Source: Nocardia abscessus
GTDB taxonomy: Bacteria > Actinomycetota > Actinomycetes > Mycobacteriales > Mycobacteriaceae
NCBI RefSeq assembly: GCF_015477775.1
Contig: NZ_JADLQO010000008.1
Span: 248,001 to 312,000, forward strand
Length of the DNA stretch: 64,000 nucleotides
Direction: 5' to 3'
Position numbers and translations under genes: made by a program. Shown here piece after piece: positions 41,587 through 50,329 of this stretch; within the stretch, counting starts at the first letter, position 1; each line of letters starts with the position of its first letter. Under the pieces are notes generated by a model that worked only from the letters and a program-made list of their open reading frames with translations, ran no database searches and was not told the origin of the DNA.

Positions 41587-43047
41587 GTGCGATGTGTGGT
41601 GTTCGGTGCGACCGGCTACATCGGCGGACGACTGGTACCGGAACTGCTGCGCGCCGGTCACACGGTCCGGGTGCTGGCTCGCACGCCGGGCAAGCTCGCC
41701 GAGGCGCCGTGGCGCGATCGCGTCGAGGTGCTCGCCGGTGACGTGACCTCTGTCGCCGACGTGCGCGCCGCGCTGGCCGGACAGGACGTGCTGTACTACC
41801 TGATTCATTCGCTGACCCGCGCCGATTTCGACACCGTCGACCGGGAGGCGGCCACGCTGGTCGCCGCCGAGGCGGCGGAGGCGGGCCTGACCAGAATCGT
41901 CTATCTGGGCGGCATCATCCCGGGTGCGCAGCGGCTGTCGCGACACCTGGCCTCCCGCGCCGAGGTCGGTGAGATCCTGCGGGCGGGCGCGGTGCCCGCC
42001 CTGGTGCTGCAGGCCGCGGTGATCATCGGCTCCGGCTCGGCCAGTTTCGAGATGCTGCGCTACCTGACCGAGCGGCTGCCGATGATGGTCACACCGCGCT
42101 GGGTGCGCAACCGGATTCAGCCGATCGCGGTACGTGACGTGCTGTATTACCTGACCGAGGCGGCGACGCTGCCCGAAGGTACCGGCGGGGCGTTCGACAT
42201 CGGCGGTCCGGACGTGCTGACCTACGTGCAGATGATGCGCGGCTACGCCGAAGTGGCGCAGCTGCCGCGGCGGCTGATCGTGCCGGTGCCGGTGCTGACG
42301 CCGTGGTTGTCGGCGCAGTGGGTGAATCTGGTGACCCCGGTGCCGCGCGCGATCGCGGTGCCGCTGATGGAGTCGCTGATCAACGACGTGGTCTGCCGCG
42401 ACCACGCGATCGCCGATCTCATCCCGGACCCACCGGCGGGCCTGACCGGCTACCGGCAAGCAGTGACGTTGGCGCTGCGGAAGATTCGCGATCTGGACGT
42501 GCCGACCAGGTGGTCGGACGCTCACCCGTCGGGCGCGCCGTCGGATCCGCTGCCCACCGACCCGCAGTGGTCGGGCGGTTCGCTGTACCGGGATGTGCGG
42601 CAGCGCCACACCGACGCCGACCCGGTGACGCTGTGGCGGGTGATCGAGGCGATCGGCGGCGAAAACGGCTGGTATTCGTTCCCGCTGGCCTGGTCGCTGC
42701 GCGGGTGGATCGACCGGCTCGCGGGCGGCGCCGGGCTGGGCCGCGGTCGCCGCGACCCGCACCGGCTGCACGAAGGCGAGGCGCTGGATTGGTGGCGGGT
42801 GGAGCGGCTCGAGCGTCCGCGGCTGCTTCGCCTGCGCGCCGAGATGCGGGTGCCGGGCCGGGCCTGGCTGGAACTCGCGGTCGAGCCGGACGGCCCCGGC
42901 GCCACCTACCACCAGCGCGCGCTGTTCGAGCCGCACGGGTTGGCCGGGCACCTGTACTGGAAATCCATCGCGCCGTTCCACGCCGTCATCTTCGGCGGGA
43001 TGGCGCGCAATATCACCGGCGCCGCGGAATCCGCCCGCGCGCAATGA
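41587..43047 (+). CDS. NAD(P)-binding protein with DUF2867 domain
   Basis: A 486-residue protein. Residues 1-230 are an atypical extended SDR with GATGYIGG near the N-terminus and no YxxxK catalytic pair. The second half (300-480) is a DUF2867 domain with the segments ENGWYSFPLAWSLRGWIDRLAGG and WKSIAPFHAVIF. Related mycobacterial proteins are of unknown function. GTG 41587 is chosen because GGAAGGGTGG lies before it; GTG 41578 is inside that site. Confidence 0.82.
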   Translation: MRCVVFGATGYIGGRLVPELLRAGHTVRVLARTPGKLAEAPWRDRVEVLAGDVTSVADVRAALAGQDVLYYLIHSLTRADFDTVDREAATLVAAEAAEAGLTRIVYLGGIIPGAQRLSRHLASRAEVGEILRAGAVPALVLQAAVIIGSGSASFEMLRYLTERLPMMVTPRWVRNRIQPIAVRDVLYYLTEAATLPEGTGGAFDIGGPDVLTYVQMMRGYAEVAQLPRRLIVPVPVLTPWLSAQWVNLVTPVPRAIAVPLMESLINDVVCRDHAIADLIPDPPAGLTGYRQAVTLALRKIRDLDVPTRWSDAHPSGAPSDPLPTDPQWSGGSLYRDVRQRHTDADPVTLWRVIEAIGGENGWYSFPLAWSLRGWIDRLAGGAGLGRGRRDPHRLHEGEALDWWRVERLERPRLLRLRAEMRVPGRAWLELAVEPDGPGATYHQRALFEPHGLAGHLYWKSIAPFHAVIFGGMARNITGAAESARAQ

Positions 43048-43090
43048 CGCCCCTGCTGAGCGCGGCTCTGCTGAAATAGGCGGGGCTGTG

Positions 43091-43153
43091 CTTTGCCGGA
43101 GGTCGTCGAGGCTTTTGCCGGAGGTCGTCGAGGCTTTGCCGGAGGTCGTCGAG
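43091..43153 (+). repeat. Three tandem 21-22-base repeats
   Basis: CTTTGCCGGAGGTCGTCGAG occurs three times (43091, 43112 with an extra T, 43134) just before the ribosome site of the exported protein at 43167. There are no spacers, so it is not CRISPR. Confidence 0.85.
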
Positions 43154-43166
43154 CCAGGAGGAGCGG

Positions 43167-43847
43167 ATGATCGGATCACGGGTCGCGGCTGTCGTCGTCG
43201 CGGTGGCGACGACGGTGTCGATCGCAGGAGTGGGGACGGTTCAGGCAGCGCCCGCCGCGTGCGTTCCGGGCGACCCGTTGCGCCCCACCGCGGAACTGTT
43301 CGCCACCGACAACACCGAGACGATCACCGATCCCGCCGACCCGCGCCTGCGTGATGGGTTGGCGGAGTTCGAATTCGCGGTCGGCGCGATCACGCTGCGC
43401 AACGTCGCGCTCCCGGTCGGGTCGACGTTGGTCAGCGGCGTGTTCTGGTCGCAGGAGCGCAGCCGAGCGACCTACGAGCGCTCCCGGGCGTTCCATCTCG
43501 CTTGCGTCGGAGGCGCCGACCTGCGTCGGATAGCGGATCAGGTGCGGGTGCGATTCGGGCAGGAATCGGTGCTGACCTTCGAGCACCATGCGGTAGGCGC
43601 GCCGGGGATCGACGCGTTCACGGTCGAGGTCGCGGGCATCGACGTGCGGCGTTTCCACGACGCGCTGGTGGCCGACCCGCAGACGCGCGAGCGACTGGTC
43701 GGCGGTTCGGTCACCGACGGCGGCACGCTCGTCCTGGTCGCGGACATCGCCGACCTGGAGCCGACCCGGCAATTCGTCGAGCGAATCGGCGGAGGGTGGG
43801 ATCCGGTCACGGTGCGCTACGGCGACCGCGAGTTCGTCGGCGCCTGA
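43167..43847 (+). CDS. Exported protein of unknown function
   Basis: A 226-residue protein. Residues 1-28 are a classical signal peptide (MIGSRVAAVVVAVATTVSIAGVGTVQAA). The mature part has two Cys (near 32 and 110), which could form a disulfide, and is mostly beta-like. AGGAGG precedes ATG 43167. Three tandem repeats lie in the short leader and could affect expression. No family is recognised. Confidence 0.7.
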   Translation: MIGSRVAAVVVAVATTVSIAGVGTVQAAPAACVPGDPLRPTAELFATDNTETITDPADPRLRDGLAEFEFAVGAITLRNVALPVGSTLVSGVFWSQERSRATYERSRAFHLACVGGADLRRIADQVRVRFGQESVLTFEHHAVGAPGIDAFTVEVAGIDVRRFHDALVADPQTRERLVGGSVTDGGTLVLVADIADLEPTRQFVERIGGGWDPVTVRYGDREFVGA

Positions 43848-43944
43848 GCCGGTCCGGCCGGGAGCAAAGACTCCGCATCCTCCCGCTTGTGGACTTACGC
43901 TGATCCCGGTGGGGATTTCGGAGTGACGACGGCTGGGAGTCTCG

Positions 43945-44451
43945 GTGGGCGCGGCATTGGTCAAAGGTCAGAACGGGGCATTGGACGTGGCCCGCGTGCT
44001 GGTTTCGGTACGCAGCGAGGCCCCGGTCGACGTGTCGGCGCTGCTGGTGACCGAAGCGGGTCGCGTTCGATCGGACGCGGACTTCGTGTTCTTCAACCAG
44101 CCGAGCGCGCCGGGCGTGACGCTGGATCAGGGAACGCCTGCCGCGCTGTCGGTTTCACTGGGCGATCTGCCCGCGGACATCGCGCAGCTGCGCGCGGTGC
44201 TCACCCTCGACGATCCGGCGCAGACCTTCGGCCGGTTCGCGCCGCCGGTCGCCACGGTCGCCGACGCGGCGGGAAACGTGCTGTACGAATACCGCATCGA
44301 GGGCCTGGGTAGCGAATCCGTGGTGATCGCGCTCGAACTGTATCGCCGCCAGGGCGTATGGAAGGTGCGAGCGGTCGGTCAAGGTTACGCGGGCGGGTTC
44401 GCCGCGTTGGTCACCGATCACGGCGTGAGCGTCGACGACGAGCCGTCCTGA
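43945..44451 (+). CDS. TerD-family protein
   Basis: A 168-residue single TerD domain: MGAALVKGQNGALD, then RSDADFVFFNQPSAPGVTL, the VLTLDDPAQTFG strand and the C-terminal ALELYRRQGVWKVRAVGQGYAGGFAALVTDHGVSV. TerD domains bind calcium through Asp residues and work in tellurite, phage and stress responses. GTG 43945 has GGGAG six bases upstream. The VWA-type gene follows in the same frame 45 bases on. No terZABC genes are nearby. Confidence 0.9.
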   Translation: MGAALVKGQNGALDVARVLVSVRSEAPVDVSALLVTEAGRVRSDADFVFFNQPSAPGVTLDQGTPAALSVSLGDLPADIAQLRAVLTLDDPAQTFGRFAPPVATVADAAGNVLYEYRIEGLGSESVVIALELYRRQGVWKVRAVGQGYAGGFAALVTDHGVSVDDEPS

Positions 44452-44496
44452 GGCGAGGCCCCGTCCGCGCACCCGGCCGCGCCGAACCCGCAGGCC

Positions 44497-45243
44497 ATGG
44501 TCATTCCGACGGCGGATGTCTTCACTGTCCCCGGCGAGGCGAAGCTCTCGTTCGAAAAGCGCGCGAAGCTGGACCTGCGCAAGCGCGCTGTCGCGAAAGT
44601 CCTCATCGACAAGGACGCTTTCGGCATCCGCGCCCGCGTCGTGCTCGTCATCGACAAGACCGGCAGTATGAAGCGGCAGTACCACGACCAGGTGGTACAC
44701 CGCGTCGTGCAGCGGATGATTCCGGTGGCCACCCAGCTCGACGACGACGGCACCCTGGAGGCGTACCTCTACGCTCTTTCCTTCGCCAAGTTGCCCGACA
44801 TCACCGTCGAGCACGGCGACGAGTGGGCCCGAACCTTTCTGCATCTCACCGGTACCCACGCGGGCGTCGATTACGACCGGCTCGGCGGCCGCAACGACGA
44901 ACTGCCGATCATGCGCGACATCATCGACTCGTTGCCCCCGGGCGGCCGTCCCACCCTCGTGTTGTTCTTCACCGACGGCGGCTTCGCCAAGAAACGCGAG
45001 ATCGCGGCGCTCATGCGCGAAGCCTCGCAGCTGCCCGCCTTCTGGCAGTTCGTCGGTCTGGGCCGCGCCAACTACGGCCTGTTACGCACCCTGGACGAGT
45101 TGCCGGACCGGGCGGTCGACAACGCGGGATTCTTCGCCCTGGACGACATCGATCAGGTCGACGACGGGCAGCTCTACGCGCGTCTGCTGGGCGAGTTCCC
45201 GGACTGGCTTCGCGCCGCGCGAACCGCGGGCATCCTGCGCTGA
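44497..45243 (+). CDS. VWA-domain protein, TerF/TerY-like
   Basis: A 248-residue protein. After an N-terminal KLSFEKRAKLDLRKRAVAKVLIDKD segment comes a von Willebrand A domain with a modified metal site: DKTGSM in place of DxSxS, LTGTH and FFTDGGFAKK. This form is typical of VWA proteins next to TerD genes, thought to act as metal-dependent scaffolds. ATG 44497 has no good ribosome site, so translation may depend on the TerD gene upstream. Confidence 0.87.
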   Translation: MVIPTADVFTVPGEAKLSFEKRAKLDLRKRAVAKVLIDKDAFGIRARVVLVIDKTGSMKRQYHDQVVHRVVQRMIPVATQLDDDGTLEAYLYALSFAKLPDITVEHGDEWARTFLHLTGTHAGVDYDRLGGRNDELPIMRDIIDSLPPGGRPTLVLFFTDGGFAKKREIAALMREASQLPAFWQFVGLGRANYGLLRTLDELPDRAVDNAGFFALDDIDQVDDGQLYARLLGEFPDWLRAARTAGILR

Positions 45244-45362
45244 CCCGCGAAGTGCGCATCGGCGGCCTCGCCGCGAACGGCACGGAGCCGCCCTGCCCAC
45301 TACCCATTCCTCGCAAGTCATAGCGAAAGGCTATGGCGGAGTGGATTTCGGCGCGCCTCGAA

Positions 45363-45638
45363 TCAGCCGATGACGGCGTTCATGATGGTGCCCGCACTGG
45401 TGGCGATCACCCCGCCGATCATGGCTCCCGCCACCATCTTCGGCGACTCGAGCCCGCCGCCGGTCCACTTCTCCCAGGCGAAGCGGCCACCGGCGTAGAT
45501 GATGCCGCAGATGCCCGACAGGAGTACGAACCACGTCAGGTAGCGGACCAGTTGGAGGAACTTGTCGGAGATCGGCGGTGCTTCTGGTGTGGGGTTGCCG
45601 ATCTGCGCCAAGGTGTCGTAAGCGGCGGCCAGGATCAT
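45363..45638 (-). CDS. Small two-helix membrane protein (paralogue 1)
   Basis: A 91-residue protein with two hydrophobic helices (about 29-50 and 70-90) and the shared core LAQIGNPTPEAPP ... LVRYLTWF ... IIYAGGRFAWEKW. Size and layout recall TrbC/VirB2-type pilins or small pore-type proteins, but no family is certain. The divergent copy at 46037 is about 70% identical in protein. No ribosome site is seen before ATG 45638. Confidence 0.7.
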   Translation of the reverse strand: MILAAAYDTLAQIGNPTPEAPPISDKFLQLVRYLTWFVLLSGICGIIYAGGRFAWEKWTGGGLESPKMVAGAMIGGVIATSAGTIMNAVIG

Positions 45639-46036
45639 TGTCGTTCGCTCATTCTGGATTCGGGACAGGGGCAGGTGATTCGCTGAGAAGATCGTATCCG
45701 TTCGCTCGCCGCGATGCAGTCAGGTCCGTGCAGCGCAGTGAAGTTCGCGTTTCCCGTCGCCTTGCCGGGGTAGGCGAATCTCGGGATCATGGACGACGCG
45801 CGGCGGTCGAGAACTTGCCGTCGCGTATCGCCGGATCCGCCGACGACTGCTCGCGGCGCTCCGGCGTGATCCCACTGCTGGTTCCGCGGCCGGTCGCGGG
45901 CGTTCCGGGCAGAGCACACCGCGTCGCGGTCCGTGCCCGTATCCTGGTGCGTGGCCGAATTCATCGGTGGTCGAACAGTTTTCGCAAAGCGGCTGGTCGG
46001 CGGCAGGGTTGTATTCGAGCGTAGAGGGAGTAGACG
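45639..46036. other. 398-base region between divergent paralogues
   Basis: Open frames on both strands lack protein-like composition. It must contain two divergent promoters. I see no dyad strong enough to call. Confidence 0.5.
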
Positions 46037-46330
46037 GTGAGCATCATTCTGGCGTCGGTCGGCGATTCGTTCACGACGTTGGCGCAGATCGGCAATCCGA
46101 CCCCGGAGGCGCCGCCTTTGGCGGACAAGCTCTTACAGTTCGTGCGGTACCTCACCTGGTTCGCACTGGCGTCCGGCATCGTCAGCATCATCTACGCGGG
46201 CGGCAGATTCGCCTGGGAGAAGTGGAGCGGCGGCGGGTTGCAGTCACCGAAGATGATCGCGGGGGCGATGCTCGGCGGGGTGGTCGCCACCAGTGCGGGC
46301 ACCATCATGAACACCGTTCTGGAGTTCTGA
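46037..46330 (+). CDS. Small two-helix membrane protein (paralogue 2)
   Basis: A 97-residue paralogue of 45363-45638. It shares TLAQIGNPTPEAPPLADKLL, RYLTWF, IYAGGRFAWEKW.GGGL.SPKM and the end GGVVATSAGTIMN, so both helices and the loop are conserved. GTG 46037 follows GAGGGAG. Because the two genes are head to head, their coding parts form an imperfect long inverted repeat. Confidence 0.75.
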   Translation: MSIILASVGDSFTTLAQIGNPTPEAPPLADKLLQFVRYLTWFALASGIVSIIYAGGRFAWEKWSGGGLQSPKMIAGAMLGGVVATSAGTIMNTVLEF

Positions 46331-46501
46331 CCCGCGGGCGCCGCGCGGCGATCCCCTCCGGCCCGCTTTCGTCGGCGACGACGAGCGTGCCGCGAACGGA
46401 TCGCCGCGGGCCGCCGAGGGCGCTCGGTCGCGACGCCGGGCGAGTTCCGCCCGCCGCCGAGGCGTCGGCCGTCACCGGTCGACCGTCCTGCGATTGCCGC
46501 G

Positions 46502-46538
46502 TTGACCTGCGATTTCCGCCGCGGAGGGCGGCTATACT
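46502..46538 (+). promoter_or_regulatory. Promoter of first DUF1254 gene (conserved)
   Basis: TTGACC (46502-46507), 25 bases, TATACT (46533-46538), 50 bases before the ATG. The same elements and the same spacing recur before the second copy. Confidence 0.5.
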
Positions 46539-46587
46539 CCGGTACGGATCTCGCGGTGCCCGATATGATCGGAGGCGGAGCAGGATC

Positions 46588-48003
46588 ATGGACGACAGGA
46601 CCTACGGCAAGGTCACGGTGTCGCGGCGCACGGCGTTCGGTATCGCGGCGACGTCGATGGCCGCGTTCGGGTTGTCGGCCTGCGGCGGCTCCGACGACGA
46701 GGACTCTGCCCCGGCCTCCGTCCCTGGCGACGCCGCAACGATCGCCAAGGACGCCTACGAGTTCGGCTATCCGCTGGTACTGATGGACGTTACGCGCACG
46801 GCGGCGGAAGAGACCACCCCCGTCAACTGGTTCGAGCACGCGACCTCGTTGCCCACTCCGGCGCAGCGCGAGGTGGTGCGACTGGACCGCGACACGCTGC
46901 GTTCGACCGCTTGGCTCGATGTGACGAGCGAGCCGATGGTCCTGAGCCTCCCCATGCTGGACAGCGGCCGGTTCTGGCTGGTGCAAGTACTGGATGCCTG
47001 GACGAACAACGTGCGCAACCTGAGCAGCGTCCGGTCGCAGGCGACGTCGGCCCTGCCGTACGCGGTGACCGGTCCGGGCTGGTCGGGCGAGCTGCCGGAC
47101 GGTCTCGCCGCGCTGCCGGTGCCGACGCCGACGGTGTGGCTGATCATCCGGATCCAGGTCGACGGCGAGAACGATCTGCCGGTTGTCCGCTCCCTGCAGC
47201 GGGAGATGAAGCTGGTTCCGTTGAGCGCGTGGATCGCGGGTACCGAGCCGCCCGCGCGCGCCGCGCGGCCCGGGCGTGCGAGCGTGCAGCCTCCACCGGA
47301 GCGGGTGGAGGAGATGGACGCGGGCGTGTTCTTCGATCGGATGTGCCAGCTGATGTCGGTCGATCCGCCGGCTGCCGAGGACGCGCCTGCCATGCGGCGT
47401 TTCGCGGAGATCGGAATCCGGCCGGGCGGCGCGGTCGACGGCGTCTCGGACATCGATCTAGCCGCCGCGGTGGACCGCGCCCAGCAGCAGATTTCGGTGT
47501 ACCTGGGGGAGCGGACGGTCAACGAGAACGGCTGGCTCGTCGACCCCGATGTCGGGCGCTACGGCACCAACTATCTGCTGCGCGCCGTCGTCGCCCGGAT
47601 AGCTCTCGGCGCCAGCCTGGCCGAGAACGCGTTCTATCCGACCCTGTTCGCGTCGACGGACGCCGGAGATGGTGCGGGCCGATTCCGCCTGCACTTCGCG
47701 CCCGGTCAGCTGCCGCCGGTCGACGACTTCTGGTCGCTGACCGCCTATGGCGCCGACAGCTACCTGGTGCCCAATCCGGCGGGGATCTATGCCGTGGGCC
47801 ACCCGGCTCCGGTGGTCCTCAATCCCGATGGGTCCTCCGACATCGCCTTGCAGTACACCGACCCGGGCCCGACCGTTCCGGCCGGGAACTGGCTGCCCAT
47901 CCCGCAATCCGGTCAATTCTCGTTGACGCTGCGCCTGTACGCGCCGAAAGCGGAGGCGGTCCAGGGGCCATGGCGTCCGCCGCCGCTGGTGCCTGCGCCC
48001 TGA
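46588..48003 (+). CDS. DUF1254/DUF1214 lipoprotein (copy 1)
   Basis: A 471-residue protein. A Tat-like SRRTAFGIAATSMAAFGLSACG gives both a twin-arginine signal and a lipobox (LSAC). The DUF1254 domain (DAYEFGYPLVLMDVTR ... NWFEHATSLPTPAQREVVRLDRDTLRSTAWLDV) is followed by the DUF1214 domain (RFRLHFAPGQLPPVDDFWSLTAYGADSYLVPNP). Function of this fold pair is unknown. ATG 46588 follows GGAGC; the frame continues upstream to 45967, but that part is non-coding. A tandem paralogue follows. Confidence 0.88.
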   Translation: MDDRTYGKVTVSRRTAFGIAATSMAAFGLSACGGSDDEDSAPASVPGDAATIAKDAYEFGYPLVLMDVTRTAAEETTPVNWFEHATSLPTPAQREVVRLDRDTLRSTAWLDVTSEPMVLSLPMLDSGRFWLVQVLDAWTNNVRNLSSVRSQATSALPYAVTGPGWSGELPDGLAALPVPTPTVWLIIRIQVDGENDLPVVRSLQREMKLVPLSAWIAGTEPPARAARPGRASVQPPPERVEEMDAGVFFDRMCQLMSVDPPAAEDAPAMRRFAEIGIRPGGAVDGVSDIDLAAAVDRAQQQISVYLGERTVNENGWLVDPDVGRYGTNYLLRAVVARIALGASLAENAFYPTLFASTDAGDGAGRFRLHFAPGQLPPVDDFWSLTAYGADSYLVPNPAGIYAVGHPAPVVLNPDGSSDIALQYTDPGPTVPAGNWLPIPQSGQFSLTLRLYAPKAEAVQGPWRPPPLVPAP

Positions 48004-48130
48004 TCTGGTCTCTGCCACGCCGCGATCATCGAAGCGTTCCCGGTCATCGGTGATCAGCAGGCCGCGACACCTCGCCGCGAGCCGGGGGCGAATAGGTCGC
48101 CGAGCGGGGCAAGTAGCCGTAGTCGGCGCG

Positions 48131-48167
48131 CTGACCAGCGATTATCCCTCTGCTCGGCGGCTATACT
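48131..48167 (+). promoter_or_regulatory. Promoter of second DUF1254 gene (conserved)
   Basis: CTGACC (48131-48136), 25 bases, TATACT (48162-48167), 52 bases before the ATG; with the surrounding GCGGCTATACTCC it matches the first copy. Confidence 0.5.
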
Positions 48168-48218
48168 CCAGGGCGGATCTGGCACGGAACCCGATCGGAT
48201 CGGAGGCGGAGCAAGATC

Positions 48219-49637
48219 ATGGGCGACTGGACCCACCGCGATGCCGCGCTGTCGCGGCGCGCTGTGCTCGGCATGGCGGCGACATCGATGGCTGCGCTCG
48301 GCGTGGCGGCGTGCGGCGGATCGGACGAGGACGGCTCGGCGCACACCCACCCCTCCGTCACCAGCGAGGGCGGAATGGTCGCCAAGGACGCCTGCGTGTT
48401 CGGCTTTCCGCTGGTGCTGATGGATGTCACGCGCGTGGCGGCGGAGGCGACCACGCCGCCCAACCGGTTTCGGCACGCCACGTCGTTGCCCACCCCGGCG
48501 CAGAACGAGGTGGTGCGACCGGATCCCGACACCCTGCACTCGACCGCTTGGCTCGATCTGACGAGCGAGCCGATGGTGCTGAGCGTTCCCAGGATGGACG
48601 GCGGCCGGTTCTGGCTGGCGCAAGTCCTCGACGCCTGGACGAACAACGTGCACAACCCGAGTAGTCGTCGGCCGCAGGCGAAGTCGGCCGTGCCGCCCTA
48701 CACGTACGTCGTGACCGGCCCGGGTTGGTCGGGCCCGCTGCCCGACGATCTCACTCCGCTGCCGGTGCCCACGCCGACGGTATGGCTGATCGTGCGGATC
48801 CAAGTCGACGGAGCCGACGACCTTCCGATCGTCGGCTCGTTGCAACAGGGGTTGCGACTGGTTCCGCTGAGTGTGTGGAAAGCCGGCGAGCGGCCTGCGC
48901 CTGCTGTGCCGCCGAACGGGCAGGCGAACGACCGACGCCCGGTCGATCAGGTCATGGGGATGGACGCGCGCGCGTTCTTCGACCGGATGTGCGCGGTGAT
49001 GTCGATCAATCCGCCCGCCCCCGAGGACGAGCCCGCCATGCGGCGCTTCGCGACGATCGGAATCCGGCCGGGCGGGGCGGTCGAAGGCGTCTCCGAGGCC
49101 GAACTGACCGCCGCGGTCGACACCTTCGAGCAACAGCTCCCGGTGACCCTGGGTCCGAACACGATCAACGACAACGGCTGGGTCACCGATTTCGGGGCCG
49201 GCCGGTTCGGCACCGACTATCTCCTCCGCGCCGTCACGGCCTTCGGCGCTCTCGGCATCCCCCTGCCCGAGGACGCGCACTACCTCTTCACGGCGGTTCC
49301 CGCGGGCTCCGGCCCTTTCCGGCTGCACTTCTTGTCGGGCGAGCTGCCGCCGGTGGACGCTTTCTGGTCGTTGGCCGTCTACGATGCCGCGGACTATCTG
49401 GTGTCCAATCCGGCCGAGATCTACTCGATAGGTCACCACGTCCCCGTCGTGCTAAATCCGGACGGCTCCCTGGACCTCACGCTCCAGCACGACGATCCCG
49501 GTCCCAGCGTGCCCAAGGGCAACTGGCTGCCCATTCCGGCAGCGGACCCGTTCTCGGCAACCCTGGCTTTGTTCGCCCCGAAAGAAGTTGTCCTGCAGCG
49601 GCGTTGGCAGCCGCCGCCGCTGATCGCGCTGCGGTGA
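48219..49637 (+). CDS. DUF1254/DUF1214 lipoprotein (copy 2)
   Basis: A 472-residue paralogue of the previous gene with the same Tat-like lipoprotein start (SRRAVLGMAATSMAALGVAACG) and both domains (DACVFGFPLVLMDVTRVA and FRLHFLSGELPPVDAFWSLAVYDAADYLVSNP). The leader, promoter and ribosome site (GGAGGCGGAGCAAGATC) are also duplicated, so each gene is its own unit. Differences cluster in the middle (residues 210-245). Possibly specialised for different ligands. Confidence 0.88.
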   Translation: MGDWTHRDAALSRRAVLGMAATSMAALGVAACGGSDEDGSAHTHPSVTSEGGMVAKDACVFGFPLVLMDVTRVAAEATTPPNRFRHATSLPTPAQNEVVRPDPDTLHSTAWLDLTSEPMVLSVPRMDGGRFWLAQVLDAWTNNVHNPSSRRPQAKSAVPPYTYVVTGPGWSGPLPDDLTPLPVPTPTVWLIVRIQVDGADDLPIVGSLQQGLRLVPLSVWKAGERPAPAVPPNGQANDRRPVDQVMGMDARAFFDRMCAVMSINPPAPEDEPAMRRFATIGIRPGGAVEGVSEAELTAAVDTFEQQLPVTLGPNTINDNGWVTDFGAGRFGTDYLLRAVTAFGALGIPLPEDAHYLFTAVPAGSGPFRLHFLSGELPPVDAFWSLAVYDAADYLVSNPAEIYSIGHHVPVVLNPDGSLDLTLQHDDPGPSVPKGNWLPIPAADPFSATLALFAPKEVVLQRRWQPPPLIALR

Positions 49638-49638
49638 G

Positions 49639-50082
49639 CTAGTCGTCGCCCGCCCAGTTCCAGCGGGGGACCTCGCGGATCGGGTGCAGCTCCGCGTCGC
49701 TGGTCGCGTGCGAATTCTGTTGCGCCACCCGCGATCCGAACGTGACATGCTCGTAGACCGCCGTGCGGAATCGCTCGTCCTCCAGCAGTCCGGCTTCCTC
49801 GAAGGTCTGCATGTACACCTCGACGAAGCGTTCTCGCTGCTCATCGGTGATCCGCAGGTTACGGTGCACCGCGATGATGTATTCGAACCCGAGTTCCCGG
49901 GTGAAACGATCCGGACCACCGAAGGATTCGGCGGTGAACCAGGTGAGATGGTCGACGTGCTGCGGCAGTCGTTCGGTGAACAACGTCTTCAGCACCGGAT
50001 CGGTGAGCGCCTTGTCGTAGAACGCCGCTTCGACGCGATGCAGCACCTCGTCGCCGCCGACGTGGTCGTAGAGATTGGGCAT
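49639..50082 (-). CDS. Truncated haemoglobin (group II-type)
   Basis: A 147-residue globin-fold protein: LYDHVGGDEVLHRVEAAFYDKALTDPVLKTLF, HVDHLTWFTAESFGGPDRFTRELGFEYIIAVHRNLRITDEQRERF (with the proximal His in VHRNL) and VTFGSRVAQQNSHA. It may bind O2 or NO, or act in stress. ATG 50082 follows GGAGG. It is convergent with the second DUF1254 gene, one base apart. Confidence 0.85.
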   Translation of the reverse strand: MPNLYDHVGGDEVLHRVEAAFYDKALTDPVLKTLFTERLPQHVDHLTWFTAESFGGPDRFTRELGFEYIIAVHRNLRITDEQRERFVEVYMQTFEEAGLLEDERFRTAVYEHVTFGSRVAQQNSHATSDAELHPIREVPRWNWAGDD

Positions 50083-50216
50083 GGGACCTCCGGCCGGGGT
50101 GTGGGCTGAGTCCTCATTACAGGCAGTCCGTCAGCCGGTGTCCAGGCGAACCGGGGTATTGGCCGATATCGGCCACCTGCGCGAACCGACCGGTCGCGCT
50201 GATGGGCGGGTAAAAA

Positions 50217-50230
50217 GTAAACGGGTTTTA
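50217..50230. promoter_or_regulatory. KstR-like box upstream of CYP125
   Basis: Sequence GTAAACGGGTTTTA; compared with the KstR motif TnnAACnnGTTnnA it has G in place of the first T. It lies 100 bases before the start at 50330, inside a wider dyad (AGTAAAC and TTTTACT). Confidence 0.5.
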
Positions 50231-50329
50231 CTAAACGCTGTTCACGAAGGGGGGTTTTGTGGTTGCATCTTCCTTGACCGTGTTCCCGACATCGTCGTGA
50301 GGTCTGCGCCCAGACCGTAGGAGTTAGCC

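Noticed and set aside
43091..43153. Short CRISPR array
   Set aside because: The three units are directly adjacent with no spacers and no cas genes nearby.
43945..45243. Tellurite resistance operon
   Set aside because: Only TerD and a VWA protein are present; terZ, terA, terB and terC are missing.
45967..46587. N-terminal extension of the first DUF1254 gene
   Set aside because: The ATG at 46588 has a ribosome site and a lipoprotein signal directly after it; the extension overlaps the small membrane gene.
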